The notes beneath the pieces were generated by a model, which had not been told where the DNA came from, ran no database searches, and saw only the letters and a list, made by a program, of their open reading frames with translations. From contig CALUWD010000017.1 of NCBI GenBank assembly GCA_944324385.1, forward strand, positions 1 through 37,263: a stretch of 37,263 nucleotides of DNA. The letters are read 5' to 3'. The DNA is from Candidatus Gastranaerophilales bacterium (lineage in GTDB: Bacteria > Cyanobacteriota > Vampirovibrionia > Gastranaerophilales > Gastranaerophilaceae). Made by a program: the position numbers and the translations under genes. Of the stretch, positions 15,140 to 23,130 are shown one piece after another (position 1 is the stretch's first letter; each line of letters starts with the position of its first letter).

Positions 15140-17953
15140 ATGCCAGAGGAAAAGAAAGAATTTAAAAATACGCTTAACTTGCCGCAAACAACTCTTGCAA
15201 TGCGCGCAAACGCTCCTGTAAGAGAGGTTGAAATTCAAAAATTTTGGGAAGACAACAAAATTTATGAAAAAAATATTGCTCAAAGGGATAAAACAAATAA
15301 ATTCATTCTGCACGATGGTCCCCCATACCTAAGTTCAGATAAAATCCATATTGGAACTGCCTTAAATAAGATTTTAAAAGATATAGTTATTAAATATAAA
15401 TCGAAAAAAGAAAAAAATGATCAATATGTACCAGGTTATGATGCCCATGGCTTGCCCATTGAAAACGCTGTTGTAAAAAACATAAAAGGTGGCAGAGAAG
15501 CAATTACTCCTTATGAATTAAGACAAAAATGCAGAGAATTTGCACTTAAAAACTTAAAAGGACAAGAGGCAAACTTTAGACGTTTGGGTGTTTTGGGCAA
15601 TTGGGAAAACCCTTATTTGTCAATTGCTCCTGAGTTTGAGGCTCAGCAAATCCGTATATTTTATGAAATGTACAAAAAAGGTTACATTGAAAAAGGCTTA
15701 AAACCTGTTTACTGGTGTGCAAGCTGCGAAACAGCACTTGCTGAAGCTGAAGTTGAATACGCTGATCATACATCAGAGTCAATTTATGTAAAATTCAAAT
15801 TTATAGATGATGATTGCAAAAAAATATACCAAATGGCAAATGTTGAGTCGAATTTACCATTATACAGTGTAATTTGGACAACCACCCCTTGGACAATTCC
15901 ATCAAATATGGCAATCAGCTTGCATCCTGACTTTGAATATCAAATTTTTGAATACGAAGGTGCAAATTATATTGTTGCAAAAGAACTTTTGGAAAGCTTT
16001 GTAAATGATGTCGAATGGGTTGGTGTAAAACTTCTCGGCTCAACTGTTTTAGGTTCACAGCTTGAAAATCTTAAAACAAAACACCCAATGTACGACAGAT
16101 TTTCACCGATTCTAGTCGGAGAGCATGTAACACTTGATGCTGGTACAGGAGCTGTTCACACTGCCCCAGGGCATGGTCTTGAAGACTGGGAAGTTTGCCA
16201 AAAATACGGTATAGAAACATTCTCGCCTTTTGATTCTAAGGGTCGTTGGACTTCTCAAGTACCCGAGTTAGAGGGTACCCCTTATTACAAAGGAAATTCT
16301 ATTGTAATAGAAAAATTAAAAGAATTAGGAGCGCTAATCAAGGAAACACCTATAACACACAGCTATCCACATTGTTGGAGATGTAAAAATCCTGTTATGT
16401 ACAGGGCAACTCCGCAGTGGTTTGTGCGTGTCGGCGAATACAAAAATCAAACTCTTGAAGCAATTAAAAATGTACAGTGGATACCTTCAGCAGGCGAAAA
16501 AAGAATTTCAAACATGGTTGAAAACCGCTCAGACTGGTGTATTTCACGTCAAAGAGCTTGGGGCGTGCCGATTCCTGTTCTTTACTGCAAAAAATGCGGT
16601 AAAGCAATTGTAACTGATGAAACAATTAACTTGATAGCAGATAAATTTGAAAAAGAATCTTCTGACGCATGGGTTAAATACGAGGCTAAAGACTTTATCC
16701 CACAAGGCTTTAAGTGCGAATGCGGCTGTGATGAGTTTGAAAAAGAAACCGACATTATGGATGTTTGGTTTGATTCAGGTTCATCTTGGTCAGCTGTTGT
16801 TGAAAAACGCTCAGATGAGCTTGGCACAATCCCTGTTGAAATGTATCTTGAGGGCTCAGATCAACACCGCGGCTGGTTCCAGTCTTCTCTTTTAACTTGT
16901 GTCGCAACACGAGGTATTGCGCCTTACAAGACTGTTTTAACCCATGGGTTTGTACTTGACGGTGAAGGTCGCAAGATGTCAAAGTCTTTAGGCAACGTTG
17001 TTTTGCCTCAAGAAGTTACAAAGGTCTATGGCGCTGATGTACTAAGGCTTTGGGCTGCAAGTGTTGATTACAGAAATGACATTAAAATCGGCGAAAATAT
17101 CATCAAGCAGCTTGTTGAGATTTTCAAAAAAACAAGAAATACTGCAAGATTTTTGCTTGGAAATTTATTTGATTTTGACCCTAAGAGCGATTATGTACCC
17201 TATGAAAACCTTAAAAGTATTGATAAATTTGCGCTTTCAAGGTTAAATTCTCTTGTTAAAAATGTAAATGAAGCTTTTGAAAATTACGAGTTTTACAAAT
17301 ATTTCCAATATCTGCAAAACTTTGCAGCAGTTGACTTAAGCTCGTTTTACCTTGATATTGTAAAAGACAGGCTTTATACATCAGGTAAAAAATCTTTGTC
17401 CCGTCGAGCTTGTCAAAGTGTTATGTATGAAATATTGCAAACACTTGTTAGGATTTTAGTTCCTGTTATGCCTCATCAGGCTGAGGACATTTGGCAAAAT
17501 ATGCCCGAGTGCCAAAGAGCAGGTCTAGAGAGCATTTTGCTTTCTGATTGGGTGGAAGTTAAACCACAGTGGGACAATCTTGAGCTTGAAAAAGAATTTA
17601 GCGAGCTTTTAAAAACACGTGATATTGTATCTCATGCGATTGAACCTTTGCGCTCGGGTGATGAAAAAATAGTCGGCAGCTCTTTAGAAGTCGACATTTT
17701 AATCCAAAGTGAAAATGTTGATAATCAAAAGTTGCTTGATAAATACAAAAATGAATTGGGCGACTTGTACATTGTTTCTCACGTTTTTGTGGACGATAGC
17801 GCAAAATTTGAAGCTATAAGTGAATTTGAACAGGACGGATACAAGGTAAAAGTTCAAAAAGCTGCAGGCAAAAAGTGCGAACGCTGCTGGAAGTATCGTG
17901 AGCTCAATAGCGATGGTATTTGCAAAGATTGTGCTCAAGCAATTAACTGTTAA
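15140..17953 (+). CDS. ileS: Isoleucyl-tRNA synthetase
   Basis: A 937-residue class I synthetase that charges tRNA-Ile and hydrolyses mischarged Val-tRNA. The Rossmann core has PPYLSSDKIHIGTALNKILK, where the HIGH motif reads HIGT (70-73). The CP1 editing domain contains TTPWTIPSNMA and GTGAVHTAPGHGLEDW. The KMSKS loop is GRKMSKSLGN. A C-terminal zinc finger, KCERCWKY...GICKDCAQ, occupies the last 35 residues, as in the common bacterial IleS type. All domains are complete. The final His of HIGH is the least conserved of the four, so the HIGT change is probably tolerated. A terminator hairpin overlaps the stop codon. Confidence 0.97.
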   Translation: MPEEKKEFKNTLNLPQTTLAMRANAPVREVEIQKFWEDNKIYEKNIAQRDKTNKFILHDGPPYLSSDKIHIGTALNKILKDIVIKYKSKKEKNDQYVPGYDAHGLPIENAVVKNIKGGREAITPYELRQKCREFALKNLKGQEANFRRLGVLGNWENPYLSIAPEFEAQQIRIFYEMYKKGYIEKGLKPVYWCASCETALAEAEVEYADHTSESIYVKFKFIDDDCKKIYQMANVESNLPLYSVIWTTTPWTIPSNMAISLHPDFEYQIFEYEGANYIVAKELLESFVNDVEWVGVKLLGSTVLGSQLENLKTKHPMYDRFSPILVGEHVTLDAGTGAVHTAPGHGLEDWEVCQKYGIETFSPFDSKGRWTSQVPELEGTPYYKGNSIVIEKLKELGALIKETPITHSYPHCWRCKNPVMYRATPQWFVRVGEYKNQTLEAIKNVQWIPSAGEKRISNMVENRSDWCISRQRAWGVPIPVLYCKKCGKAIVTDETINLIADKFEKESSDAWVKYEAKDFIPQGFKCECGCDEFEKETDIMDVWFDSGSSWSAVVEKRSDELGTIPVEMYLEGSDQHRGWFQSSLLTCVATRGIAPYKTVLTHGFVLDGEGRKMSKSLGNVVLPQEVTKVYGADVLRLWAASVDYRNDIKIGENIIKQLVEIFKKTRNTARFLLGNLFDFDPKSDYVPYENLKSIDKFALSRLNSLVKNVNEAFENYEFYKYFQYLQNFAAVDLSSFYLDIVKDRLYTSGKKSLSRRACQSVMYEILQTLVRILVPVMPHQAEDIWQNMPECQRAGLESILLSDWVEVKPQWDNLELEKEFSELLKTRDIVSHAIEPLRSGDEKIVGSSLEVDILIQSENVDNQKLLDKYKNELGDLYIVSHVFVDDSAKFEAISEFEQDGYKVKVQKAAGKKCERCWKYRELNSDGICKDCAQAINC

Positions 17954-17971
17954 GAGATGTAACAGTTTTTT
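17945..17971 (+). terminator. Rho-independent terminator of ileS
   Basis: A perfect 8-bp stem, AACTGTTA/TAACAGTT, with a seven-base loop followed by six T. The left arm includes part of the TAA stop codon at 17951-17953, so the terminator is folded into the gene end. Confidence 0.75.
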
Positions 17972-17985
17972 GGCTTTGTGTAATT

Positions 17986-18014
17986 TTGTGTAAAAATTTT
18001 TGTTAATTTATATA
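17986..18014 (+). promoter_or_regulatory. Candidate promoter of the helical-repeat protein gene
   Basis: TTGTGT at 17986-17991, a 17-base spacer and TATATA at 18009-18014. Both boxes are imperfect. The 5' sequence gttgtgtaaaaattt-like motif also occurs before the 69-residue ORF near 22852. Confidence 0.4.
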
Positions 18015-18042
18015 GCAGCAAAAATTTTTACGGGGTCAAAAA

Positions 18043-18939
18043 GTGATTCAACTCAATTTAGATTTGAATTATTTTACGCAATACTTTGAAATCAGCACTC
18101 AAAGGCTAAATGAGTATGCTTCAAAAAGCATTGAAGAAATTATGGAGCTTGAGCTCGAGCAGGGCAACGATTATGCTGCGCTAATTTCTTCTGCAATGCA
18201 AAATCCGCAAAAGCTTGCAAAACTTTTGCAGTTAATGGACCCAAAAAACAGATACTTAATAATTAGGAATTTATCTGAAAATGACCTTGATAAGCTTATA
18301 CCCTACCTTGAGCAGGATGATTTGCTCTGGGGTTTAAGGTATTTTAGAGTTGATAAAATCATTGAAATGCTAAATAAACTCCCAACCGAGGAGCTTATGA
18401 GTGTTGTGCTGCAAAGATTTACACTAAAAGACATTTTTCTTCTTATGCCAACTGAGGAGATGGATAAGTTTTTCGAAAATGAAAAAGTTGAGCGAAAAGA
18501 TGTTATGAAACATTTTGAAGCCCTTGACCCGTCTGAGCTTGAGCGCATTTTAGTTGAGCAGTTTGGCTCTGTTATGAAGGAAAAAAATCAAGAAGAACAG
18601 CTTAAATTTATGGAATCACTAAAAGATGATGACTTTACAAAAATGCTGCAAGGTATGAAAAAACAGGACAAAATAGATCTTATGGTTAGTCTTTGCAAAG
18701 AAAAACCAAAGCTGCTTGAAGAAATTAACCCCGAGTGCTTGACTAACCCTATGCGTACTATGGAAAAACACGATATTTTGCAATGTATGTCTGTTTTAGA
18801 CCCTGAGTTTTTAATACCTATGGTAGAAGAACTGCCGCCTGATTTGCTGCAAGTTGTAGCAACGCAAATTGACCCTATTGTTTTTGCGCAAGTACTAATA
18901 GACGAGTTCCCTGATGTGCTTTCAAAAATTGCACTTTAG
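18043..18939 (+). CDS. Unknown helical-repeat protein (MgtE-N/FliG-like)
   Basis: A 298-residue soluble, acidic, all-alpha protein of unrecognised family. It is made of short helical repeats whose recurring element resembles MgtE N-domain or FliG middle-domain units, for example LDKLIPYLEQDDLLWGLRYF, IIEMLNKLPTEELMSVVLQ and LDPEFLIPMVEELPPDLLQ. The pattern of paired helices with LP/DP turns suggests a curved superhelix used for protein binding. No membrane segment or catalytic motif is visible. The start is GTG at 18043, preceded by GGGG eight bases upstream. It has its own candidate promoter and its stop overlaps that of the convergent LptF/G-like gene. A motor or ion-channel regulator role is only a guess. 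Confidence 0.7.
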   Translation: MIQLNLDLNYFTQYFEISTQRLNEYASKSIEEIMELELEQGNDYAALISSAMQNPQKLAKLLQLMDPKNRYLIIRNLSENDLDKLIPYLEQDDLLWGLRYFRVDKIIEMLNKLPTEELMSVVLQRFTLKDIFLLMPTEEMDKFFENEKVERKDVMKHFEALDPSELERILVEQFGSVMKEKNQEEQLKFMESLKDDDFTKMLQGMKKQDKIDLMVSLCKEKPKLLEEINPECLTNPMRTMEKHDILQCMSVLDPEFLIPMVEELPPDLLQVVATQIDPIVFAQVLIDEFPDVLSKIAL

Positions 18940-20111
18940 GTAATTGTAAATGCTTTTTTGTAATACAAAAAAGACCCTATTAAAAATATTACAATAACAG
19001 GTAGCCATGCTGCCATAAAAGGCGACACTGCCTTTGTTTCGCCTAAATTCAACGAAAAAGCTCGAATTAAATAGTAAACAAAAATTATAACTACACTAAA
19101 TAAAAATCCCCTGTTGTACCTTACACGTGGCGGAGTAATTGCAAGCGGAATGCCTACAAGTGTAAGTGCTATGGTTGTTACAGGTAGTGCAATTTTGTCG
19201 TATAAATCTACCTGATATTTTACTTTTAATTTTTCTACAAATTCTTTATTTATTTTATTTTTGTTTATGTATTTTAAAAGTTTGAAAAAGTTATATTGGC
19301 TTGCAGTTTCCTTTACAAGTCCATCTGCGTTTTCAATGCCAAAACTTACTGTTGAATCATCAAAAAGGCTGGTGTTAAAGACTTTTCCTGTTCTTGAGAT
19401 TGTATAAATTACTCCACCGTTAAAAATCCAGCCAAGCGCACCTGTTCTGCCGGTTTTTGCCTGAACAATTTGGATTGCGTCTTTGTCTGATAAGTCGATA
19501 AGGGTAACGTTATTAAGCGTTTTATCCTTACATTCTTCAATGTATATAAGTCTTTTTAGGACATTATTTTTGTCGGCATCTTTTATTGTAAAATTCATCC
19601 TGCCTTCAGGCACGTGTTTTTTCTGTAGTGAATAAATCGCAAGGTGTTTTGATGTCATACTTGTCGCAGGGACTATAACCTCGCTTATAAAAAAGCTTAC
19701 AAAAGTCATAACGATTGCAAAGGCAAAAATAGGTTTTGCAATCCTTGAAATGCTTATCCCGCAAGCTTTTAGAACTGTAACTTCCGAGTTTAAACTCAAT
19801 CTGTTAACAGTCATTACCGTTGCAAAAAGTGTCGAAATAGGAATTGTCATGACAAAAACCTGTGGCAAATTCAAAATAATCATCATAAAAGCAATGTTAA
19901 AAGGTATGCCATACAGGGTTATTTGTTTAATTAACTGAGTAAAAGTTTCAGAGGCAAAAATTATTGATGTAAAAATAATTACACCCATTAAAAACACTTC
20001 TAAAAGCTGTTTTAGGATATATTTATCCAAAATCGGCATTTGACGATATTTTTGATAAATATAATTTTTGACTTTGTTATAAAGTGAAATTGTTTTTGCC
20101 TTTTTTGTCAT
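18936..20111 (-). CDS. LptF/LptG (YjgP/YjgQ) family permease
   Basis: A 391-residue inner-membrane protein of the LPS transport permease family. It starts with a cytoplasmic helix, then LDKYILKQLLEVFLMGVIIF, and has about six membrane segments split three and three around a periplasmic beta-jellyroll domain (about residues 150-290). The signature PISTLFATVMTVNRLSLNSE, where the coupling helix contacts LptB, is clear. Only one copy is present; a partner permease and LptB must be elsewhere or a homodimer is used. The proposed ATG at 20111 overlaps tyrA by 35 bases and lacks a good ribosome-binding site; Met25 at 20039 is an alternative. Translation is probably coupled to tyrA. Confidence 0.87.
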   Translation of the reverse strand: MTKKAKTISLYNKVKNYIYQKYRQMPILDKYILKQLLEVFLMGVIIFTSIIFASETFTQLIKQITLYGIPFNIAFMMIILNLPQVFVMTIPISTLFATVMTVNRLSLNSEVTVLKACGISISRIAKPIFAFAIVMTFVSFFISEVIVPATSMTSKHLAIYSLQKKHVPEGRMNFTIKDADKNNVLKRLIYIEECKDKTLNNVTLIDLSDKDAIQIVQAKTGRTGALGWIFNGGVIYTISRTGKVFNTSLFDDSTVSFGIENADGLVKETASQYNFFKLLKYINKNKINKEFVEKLKVKYQVDLYDKIALPVTTIALTLVGIPLAITPPRVRYNRGFLFSVVIIFVYYLIRAFSLNLGETKAVSPFMAAWLPVIVIFLIGSFLYYKKAFTIT

Positions 20112-20871
20112 ACATCAGTGCTCTTTTTTGACTTATGTTTTTAAGCACCTCTATTCTCTCATCATCTTTTAGGTTTTTCAAGTAATTAAGTTGTTCTATA
20201 AACAAATCTATACTTTTATCAATATTTTTTTTGTTTAACTTTAGCATGTCAGCTGCTAAAACTTCATTTGTCATAGCAAGCCTTGTAGTGTCGCGAAAAC
20301 CGCTTGCAGCAATAGTTTTTGCCTCGTCTGATTTAACAGAATTAAATAGTGCAAAAGATAATAACATTGGCAGATGAGATATTTGCGCTGCAGCAAAATC
20401 ATGGATTTTTGCATCCATTAAAACAGGTGTTGCACCCATAAATTTTATAACTTCTTCTAAAATGGCGTTGTGCTTTGTTATAACCCACTTTGCACCTTGA
20501 AACAAATCATCTTTTGATGCGTCAAAGCCTGATTCTTCTGTGCCTGCCATTGGATGAGTTCCGATGTAGTTGAATTTATATCCACCCTCTAAAAAACCTT
20601 TTAGTGAGCAGACATCACAGACAATGCACTTTGGAGAAACAATATTTTCAAGCCTTTTTAAAATAGCTTTTGCTTCATTCATTGGTGAGCAAACAAAAAC
20701 AACATCAGCCCCTCTGACATCTTCAATCATATCAGAAGCGTAAGGAGTGTAGCTTTTTGCCTTGTCGTAACTTGATTTTGAAATAGCAGCGATTTCCCAA
20801 TCGCTCTCACTAAGCGATTTTAAAATTGAACCGCCTATCAACCCTAAACCTATAACTGCGATTTTTAACAT
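20077..20871 (-). CDS. tyrA: Prephenate (or arogenate) dehydrogenase
   Basis: A 264-residue TyrA-type enzyme of tyrosine biosynthesis. The N-terminal NAD(P)-binding fold is LKIAVIGLGLIGGSILKSL. The helical dimerisation domain has the catalytic region IGTHPMAGTEESGFDASKDDLFQGAKW and the ISHLP motif followed by FRDTTRLA. There is no fused chorismate mutase and no ACT domain. Prephenate versus arogenate and NAD versus NADP cannot be settled by eye. I chose ATG 20871 because it starts the Rossmann strand directly; the in-frame TTG at 20889 lies inside the promoter. TATAAT ends six bases before the ATG, so the mRNA is probably leaderless. The LptF/G-like gene overlaps its 3' end. Confidence 0.92.
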   Translation of the reverse strand: MLKIAVIGLGLIGGSILKSLSESDWEIAAISKSSYDKAKSYTPYASDMIEDVRGADVVFVCSPMNEAKAILKRLENIVSPKCIVCDVCSLKGFLEGGYKFNYIGTHPMAGTEESGFDASKDDLFQGAKWVITKHNAILEEVIKFMGATPVLMDAKIHDFAAAQISHLPMLLSFALFNSVKSDEAKTIAASGFRDTTRLAMTNEVLAADMLKLNKKNIDKSIDLFIEQLNYLKNLKDDERIEVLKNISQKRALMYDKKGKNNFTL

Positions 20872-20877
20872 AAGTAT

Positions 20878-20911
20878 ATTATAGTACAAAATTGGGTTTT
20901 TGTATTATAAT
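20878..20911. promoter_or_regulatory. Back-to-back divergent promoters, tyrA and leuD-like
   Basis: The minus-strand TATAAT (20883-20878) serves tyrA and the plus-strand TATAAT (20906-20911) serves the leuD-like gene. With 17-base spacers, each -35 (AATACA at 20906-20901 and AGTACA at 20883-20888, each matching three of six) falls on the edge of the other's -10. The two promoters interlock almost symmetrically, so polymerase binding should be mutually exclusive. Confidence 0.55.
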
Positions 20912-20945
20912 GATTAAGAAAATTAAAGCATTTTTGGAGGTAAAA

Positions 20946-21452
20946 ATGGAGTTAATTAAAAAAGGACGCGCTTTTAAATTTGGTGACAATATTTCAACAG
21001 ACCACATTGCGCCTGGTAGACTTTTTCATCTGAGAAGCAACCTTGAAGAATTTTCTAAACACGTACTGGAGGATGCTGACCCTGAATTTGCCTCTAAAAT
21101 GCAAAAGGGCGACTTTGTTGTTGCAGGAAATAACTTTGGGCTTGGCTCATCTCGCGAGCATGCTCCACAAATTATAAAAATAGCAGGTGTTGGTGCTGTT
21201 ATTGCAAAAAGCTTTGCAAGAATTTTTTACAGAAATGCAATTAACATTGGGCTTTTAGCTATTGAATGTAATACTGATAATATTGATGCTGGTGATGAGC
21301 TTGAACTTGATATTAAAAACGGTATTCTAAAAAATCTTACAAAAGGTAAAACACTTGAAATAACTCCTCTGCCTGATGTTATGATTAAACTTTTAAACGA
21401 TGGTGGACTGATTGAACACTTGAAAAAACACGGAGATTTTGACCTTGTATAA
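20946..21452 (+). CDS. LeuD/aconitase-type small subunit (swivel domain)
   Basis: A 168-residue stand-alone swivelling domain of the 3-isopropylmalate dehydratase/aconitase superfamily, about the size of archaeal-type LeuD. It contains FGDNISTDHIAPGRLF, the family motif GNNFGLGSSREHAP (the substrate Arg lies in SSREH), and AKSFARIFYRNAINIGLL. The TDHIxPG sequence is closer to aconitase (TTDHISPAG) than to the TDxIIP of typical LeuD. The downstream partner is an isocitrate-type dehydrogenase, so the substrate may be citrate/isocitrate. The large Fe-S subunit is not in the window. ATG 20946 has GGAGG five bases upstream; an upstream in-frame start at 20892 lies within the promoter. It overlaps the next gene by eight bases. 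Confidence 0.83.
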   Translation: MELIKKGRAFKFGDNISTDHIAPGRLFHLRSNLEEFSKHVLEDADPEFASKMQKGDFVVAGNNFGLGSSREHAPQIIKIAGVGAVIAKSFARIFYRNAINIGLLAIECNTDNIDAGDELELDIKNGILKNLTKGKTLEITPLPDVMIKLLNDGGLIEHLKKHGDFDLV

Positions 21453-22443
21453 TGTAACTTTAATAAATGGGGATGGCATTGGGCCTGAAATAACAGATGC
21501 AGTTGTAAAAATTTTAGAAGCGTCAGGAATTGAAATTAACTGGGATTTGCAAACTGCAGGCGCAGATGTTGTAGCTCTTGGCGATGTTCCACTGCCAAAT
21601 AGAGTTATTGAGTCAATTAAAAAAAACAAGGTAGCACTAAAAGCTCCTGTTACAACTCCTATTGGTAAGGGTTTTCGCTCGGTAAATGTGCAATTAAGGC
21701 GTGAGCTTGATTTGTTTGCAAACCTTCGACCTTCAAAAAATCTGCCAAACATTAAAACACCTTTTAAAAACGTTGATTTAGTTGTAGTAAGGGAAAATAC
21801 AGAGGATTTATACGCAGGTATTGAAAACAAAATTAATGACGACAGGGTTGAAGGGATAAAATTAATTACCCGTCAAGGCTCTACAAGAATTTGCAAATGG
21901 GCATTTGAATACGCTCTTAAGCACAACAGGAGCGAAGTTTGCGCAGTTACAAAAGCAAATATTTGTAAACTTGCTGACGGTTTGTTTTTGGAATGTTTTA
22001 GAGAAGTTTCAAAAGAATACCCAAACATTACGCCAAGAGAAATTCTTGTGGATAACCTTTGTATGCAGCTTGTTTTAAACCCTTCGCAATTTGATGTTTT
22101 AGTTTTGCCAAATTTATACGGGGATATTGTTTCAGACCTTTGCGCCGGGCTAATTGGCGGCTTAGGTGTAGCGCAGGGGGCTAACATCGGGCTTGATTGT
22201 GCTGTTTTTGAACCTGTGCATGGCAGTGCACCTGACATTAAAGGTAAAAATATTGCAAATCCTACAGCACTTTTAATGAGTGCTATTGAGATGGTTAAAT
22301 ATTTGGGTGAATTTAAAATAGCGCAAAAGCTTCAAAATGCGCTTTTTAAAACACTTGAAGAAGGTAAAGTTTTAACACCTGACCTTGGTGGCAGTGCAAA
22401 AACTACCGAGTTTAGGGATGAAATTATTAAAAATTTAGAGTAA
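21445..22443 (+). CDS. NAD-type isocitrate dehydrogenase (isocitrate/isopropylmalate dehydrogenase family)
   Basis: A 332-residue beta-decarboxylating dehydrogenase starting MYNVTLINGDGIGPE. The substrate loop is GFRSVNVQLRRELDLFANLRP. Its Ser-x-Asn-x-x-x-Arg pattern (S79, N81, R85) matches isocitrate dehydrogenase S113/N115/R119 of Escherichia coli rather than the hydrophobic loop of LeuB. HGSAPDIKGKNIANPTA carries Asp-Ile where NADP enzymes have Lys-Tyr, so NAD is expected. R95, R117, Y123, K170 and the metal Asp residues in LYGDIVSDLCAG are present. I chose TTG at 21445 because GGAGA lies eight bases upstream and the protein begins as the family does; TTG 21439 is too close to it. It overlaps the LeuD-like gene. 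Confidence 0.85.
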   Translation: MYNVTLINGDGIGPEITDAVVKILEASGIEINWDLQTAGADVVALGDVPLPNRVIESIKKNKVALKAPVTTPIGKGFRSVNVQLRRELDLFANLRPSKNLPNIKTPFKNVDLVVVRENTEDLYAGIENKINDDRVEGIKLITRQGSTRICKWAFEYALKHNRSEVCAVTKANICKLADGLFLECFREVSKEYPNITPREILVDNLCMQLVLNPSQFDVLVLPNLYGDIVSDLCAGLIGGLGVAQGANIGLDCAVFEPVHGSAPDIKGKNIANPTALLMSAIEMVKYLGEFKIAQKLQNALFKTLEEGKVLTPDLGGSAKTTEFRDEIIKNLE

Positions 22444-22452
22444 AAATATTTT

Positions 22453-22824
22453 ATGAAACTTGAAAATATTGGACTTGGTATAGATGTTGAAAGCGTTGAG
22501 CGTTTTAAAAAATATACCGAAAAAGACAACCCTTTTATAAACAGAATTTTTACCAAAAAAGAAATAGAGTATTCTTATAAAGGCAAAAAGTTTGCACAAC
22601 ACCTTTGTGCCAGATATTGCGCTAAAGAGGCCTGTGTTAAGGCTTTATATTCATTGGGAATTGAGGGCTATTTTTGTCGTGATTTCGAGGTGGAAAATCT
22701 GCCATCAGGAGCCCCTAAAATAAACCTTATTGGCCCAAAAAGAGGGGACAATTTGTCGTTTAAGTTGTCTCTTTCTCACACTGACACTTTTGCTGCTGCC
22801 ACAGTTATAGTTCTTATTAACTAA
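22453..22824 (+). CDS. acpS: Holo-[acyl-carrier-protein] synthase
   Basis: A 123-residue enzyme that transfers 4'-phosphopantetheine from CoA to apo-ACP. The two Mg-binding motifs are GLGIDVESVERF (Asp near residue 11) and LCARYCAKEACVKAL. The C-terminal SLSHTDTFAAATVIV strand is typical. Length is normal for AcpS trimers. It begins nine bases after the dehydrogenase stop, so it is the third gene of the leuD-like/IDH transcript. No SD is clear at its start, consistent with coupling to the upstream gene. Confidence 0.93.
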   Translation: MKLENIGLGIDVESVERFKKYTEKDNPFINRIFTKKEIEYSYKGKKFAQHLCARYCAKEACVKALYSLGIEGYFCRDFEVENLPSGAPKINLIGPKRGDNLSFKLSLSHTDTFAAATVIVLIN

Positions 22825-22834
22825 ATATATACTT

Positions 22835-22863
22835 TTGTAATTTTTTATAAAGTTGTGTAAAAA
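22835..22863 (+). promoter_or_regulatory. Candidate promoter of the 69-residue ORF
   Basis: TTGTAA at 22835-22840, a 17-base spacer and TAAAAA at 22858-22863. The predicted start, near 22870, falls just before an imperfect inverted repeat that runs up to the ATG. Confidence 0.4.
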
Positions 22864-22872
22864 TTTCCCCAA

Positions 22873-22916
22873 AACATGATGAGATTAAGTTTAAAAAGCG
22901 TTAAACTCAGCATGTT
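22873..22916 (+). promoter_or_regulatory. Imperfect inverted repeat abutting the start codon
   Basis: AACATGATGAG (22873-22883) is mirrored by CTCAGCATGTT (22906-22916) with one mismatch, and inner TTTAA/TTAAA bases can extend the pairing across a short bulge. The right arm ends at the base before the ATG at 22917. It could be an operator or a 5'-UTR hairpin controlling translation. Confidence 0.5.
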
Positions 22917-23126
22917 ATGAATATTGTAAAAGTACTCGATGATTATTCTAAAACAGATGATCAAAGAGAGCTGGTTGAGTATTTAAAAGGCGTCCTGCCT
23001 TCGACAATTTGTTATGAACCCATTAAAAACAAGGATTTTATAAGGAAATACATGACCCCTCTCAATGATTTTGTAATCTACACAACGGCAATGCCCTGTG
23101 CGGATGTACGTCGTGTTTTAAGATAA
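22917..23126 (+). CDS. Small protein of unknown function
   Basis: A 69-residue ORF that I do not recognise. It is mixed in charge and soluble-looking, with an acidic N-terminal half (MNIVKVLDDYSKTDDQRELV) and two cysteines (C33 and one in AMPCADVRRVLR). There is no signal peptide or membrane segment. Support for it being real comes from context: a candidate promoter and inverted repeat directly upstream, normal base composition, and a good terminator starting five bases after the stop. There is no Shine-Dalgarno. It sits alone between acpS and the FliN-like gene. A stress or regulatory small protein is possible but unproven. Confidence 0.5.
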   Translation: MNIVKVLDDYSKTDDQRELVEYLKGVLPSTICYEPIKNKDFIRKYMTPLNDFVIYTTAMPCADVRRVLR

Positions 23127-23130
23127 TTTA

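Noticed and set aside
20872..20889. Upstream TTG start for tyrA
   Set aside because: These codons coincide with the TATAAT box, and the Rossmann fold begins directly at the ATG at 20871.
20892..20945. Upstream in-frame start for the LeuD-like protein
   Set aside because: It would place the promoter inside the gene; GGAGG five bases before ATG 20946 is decisive.
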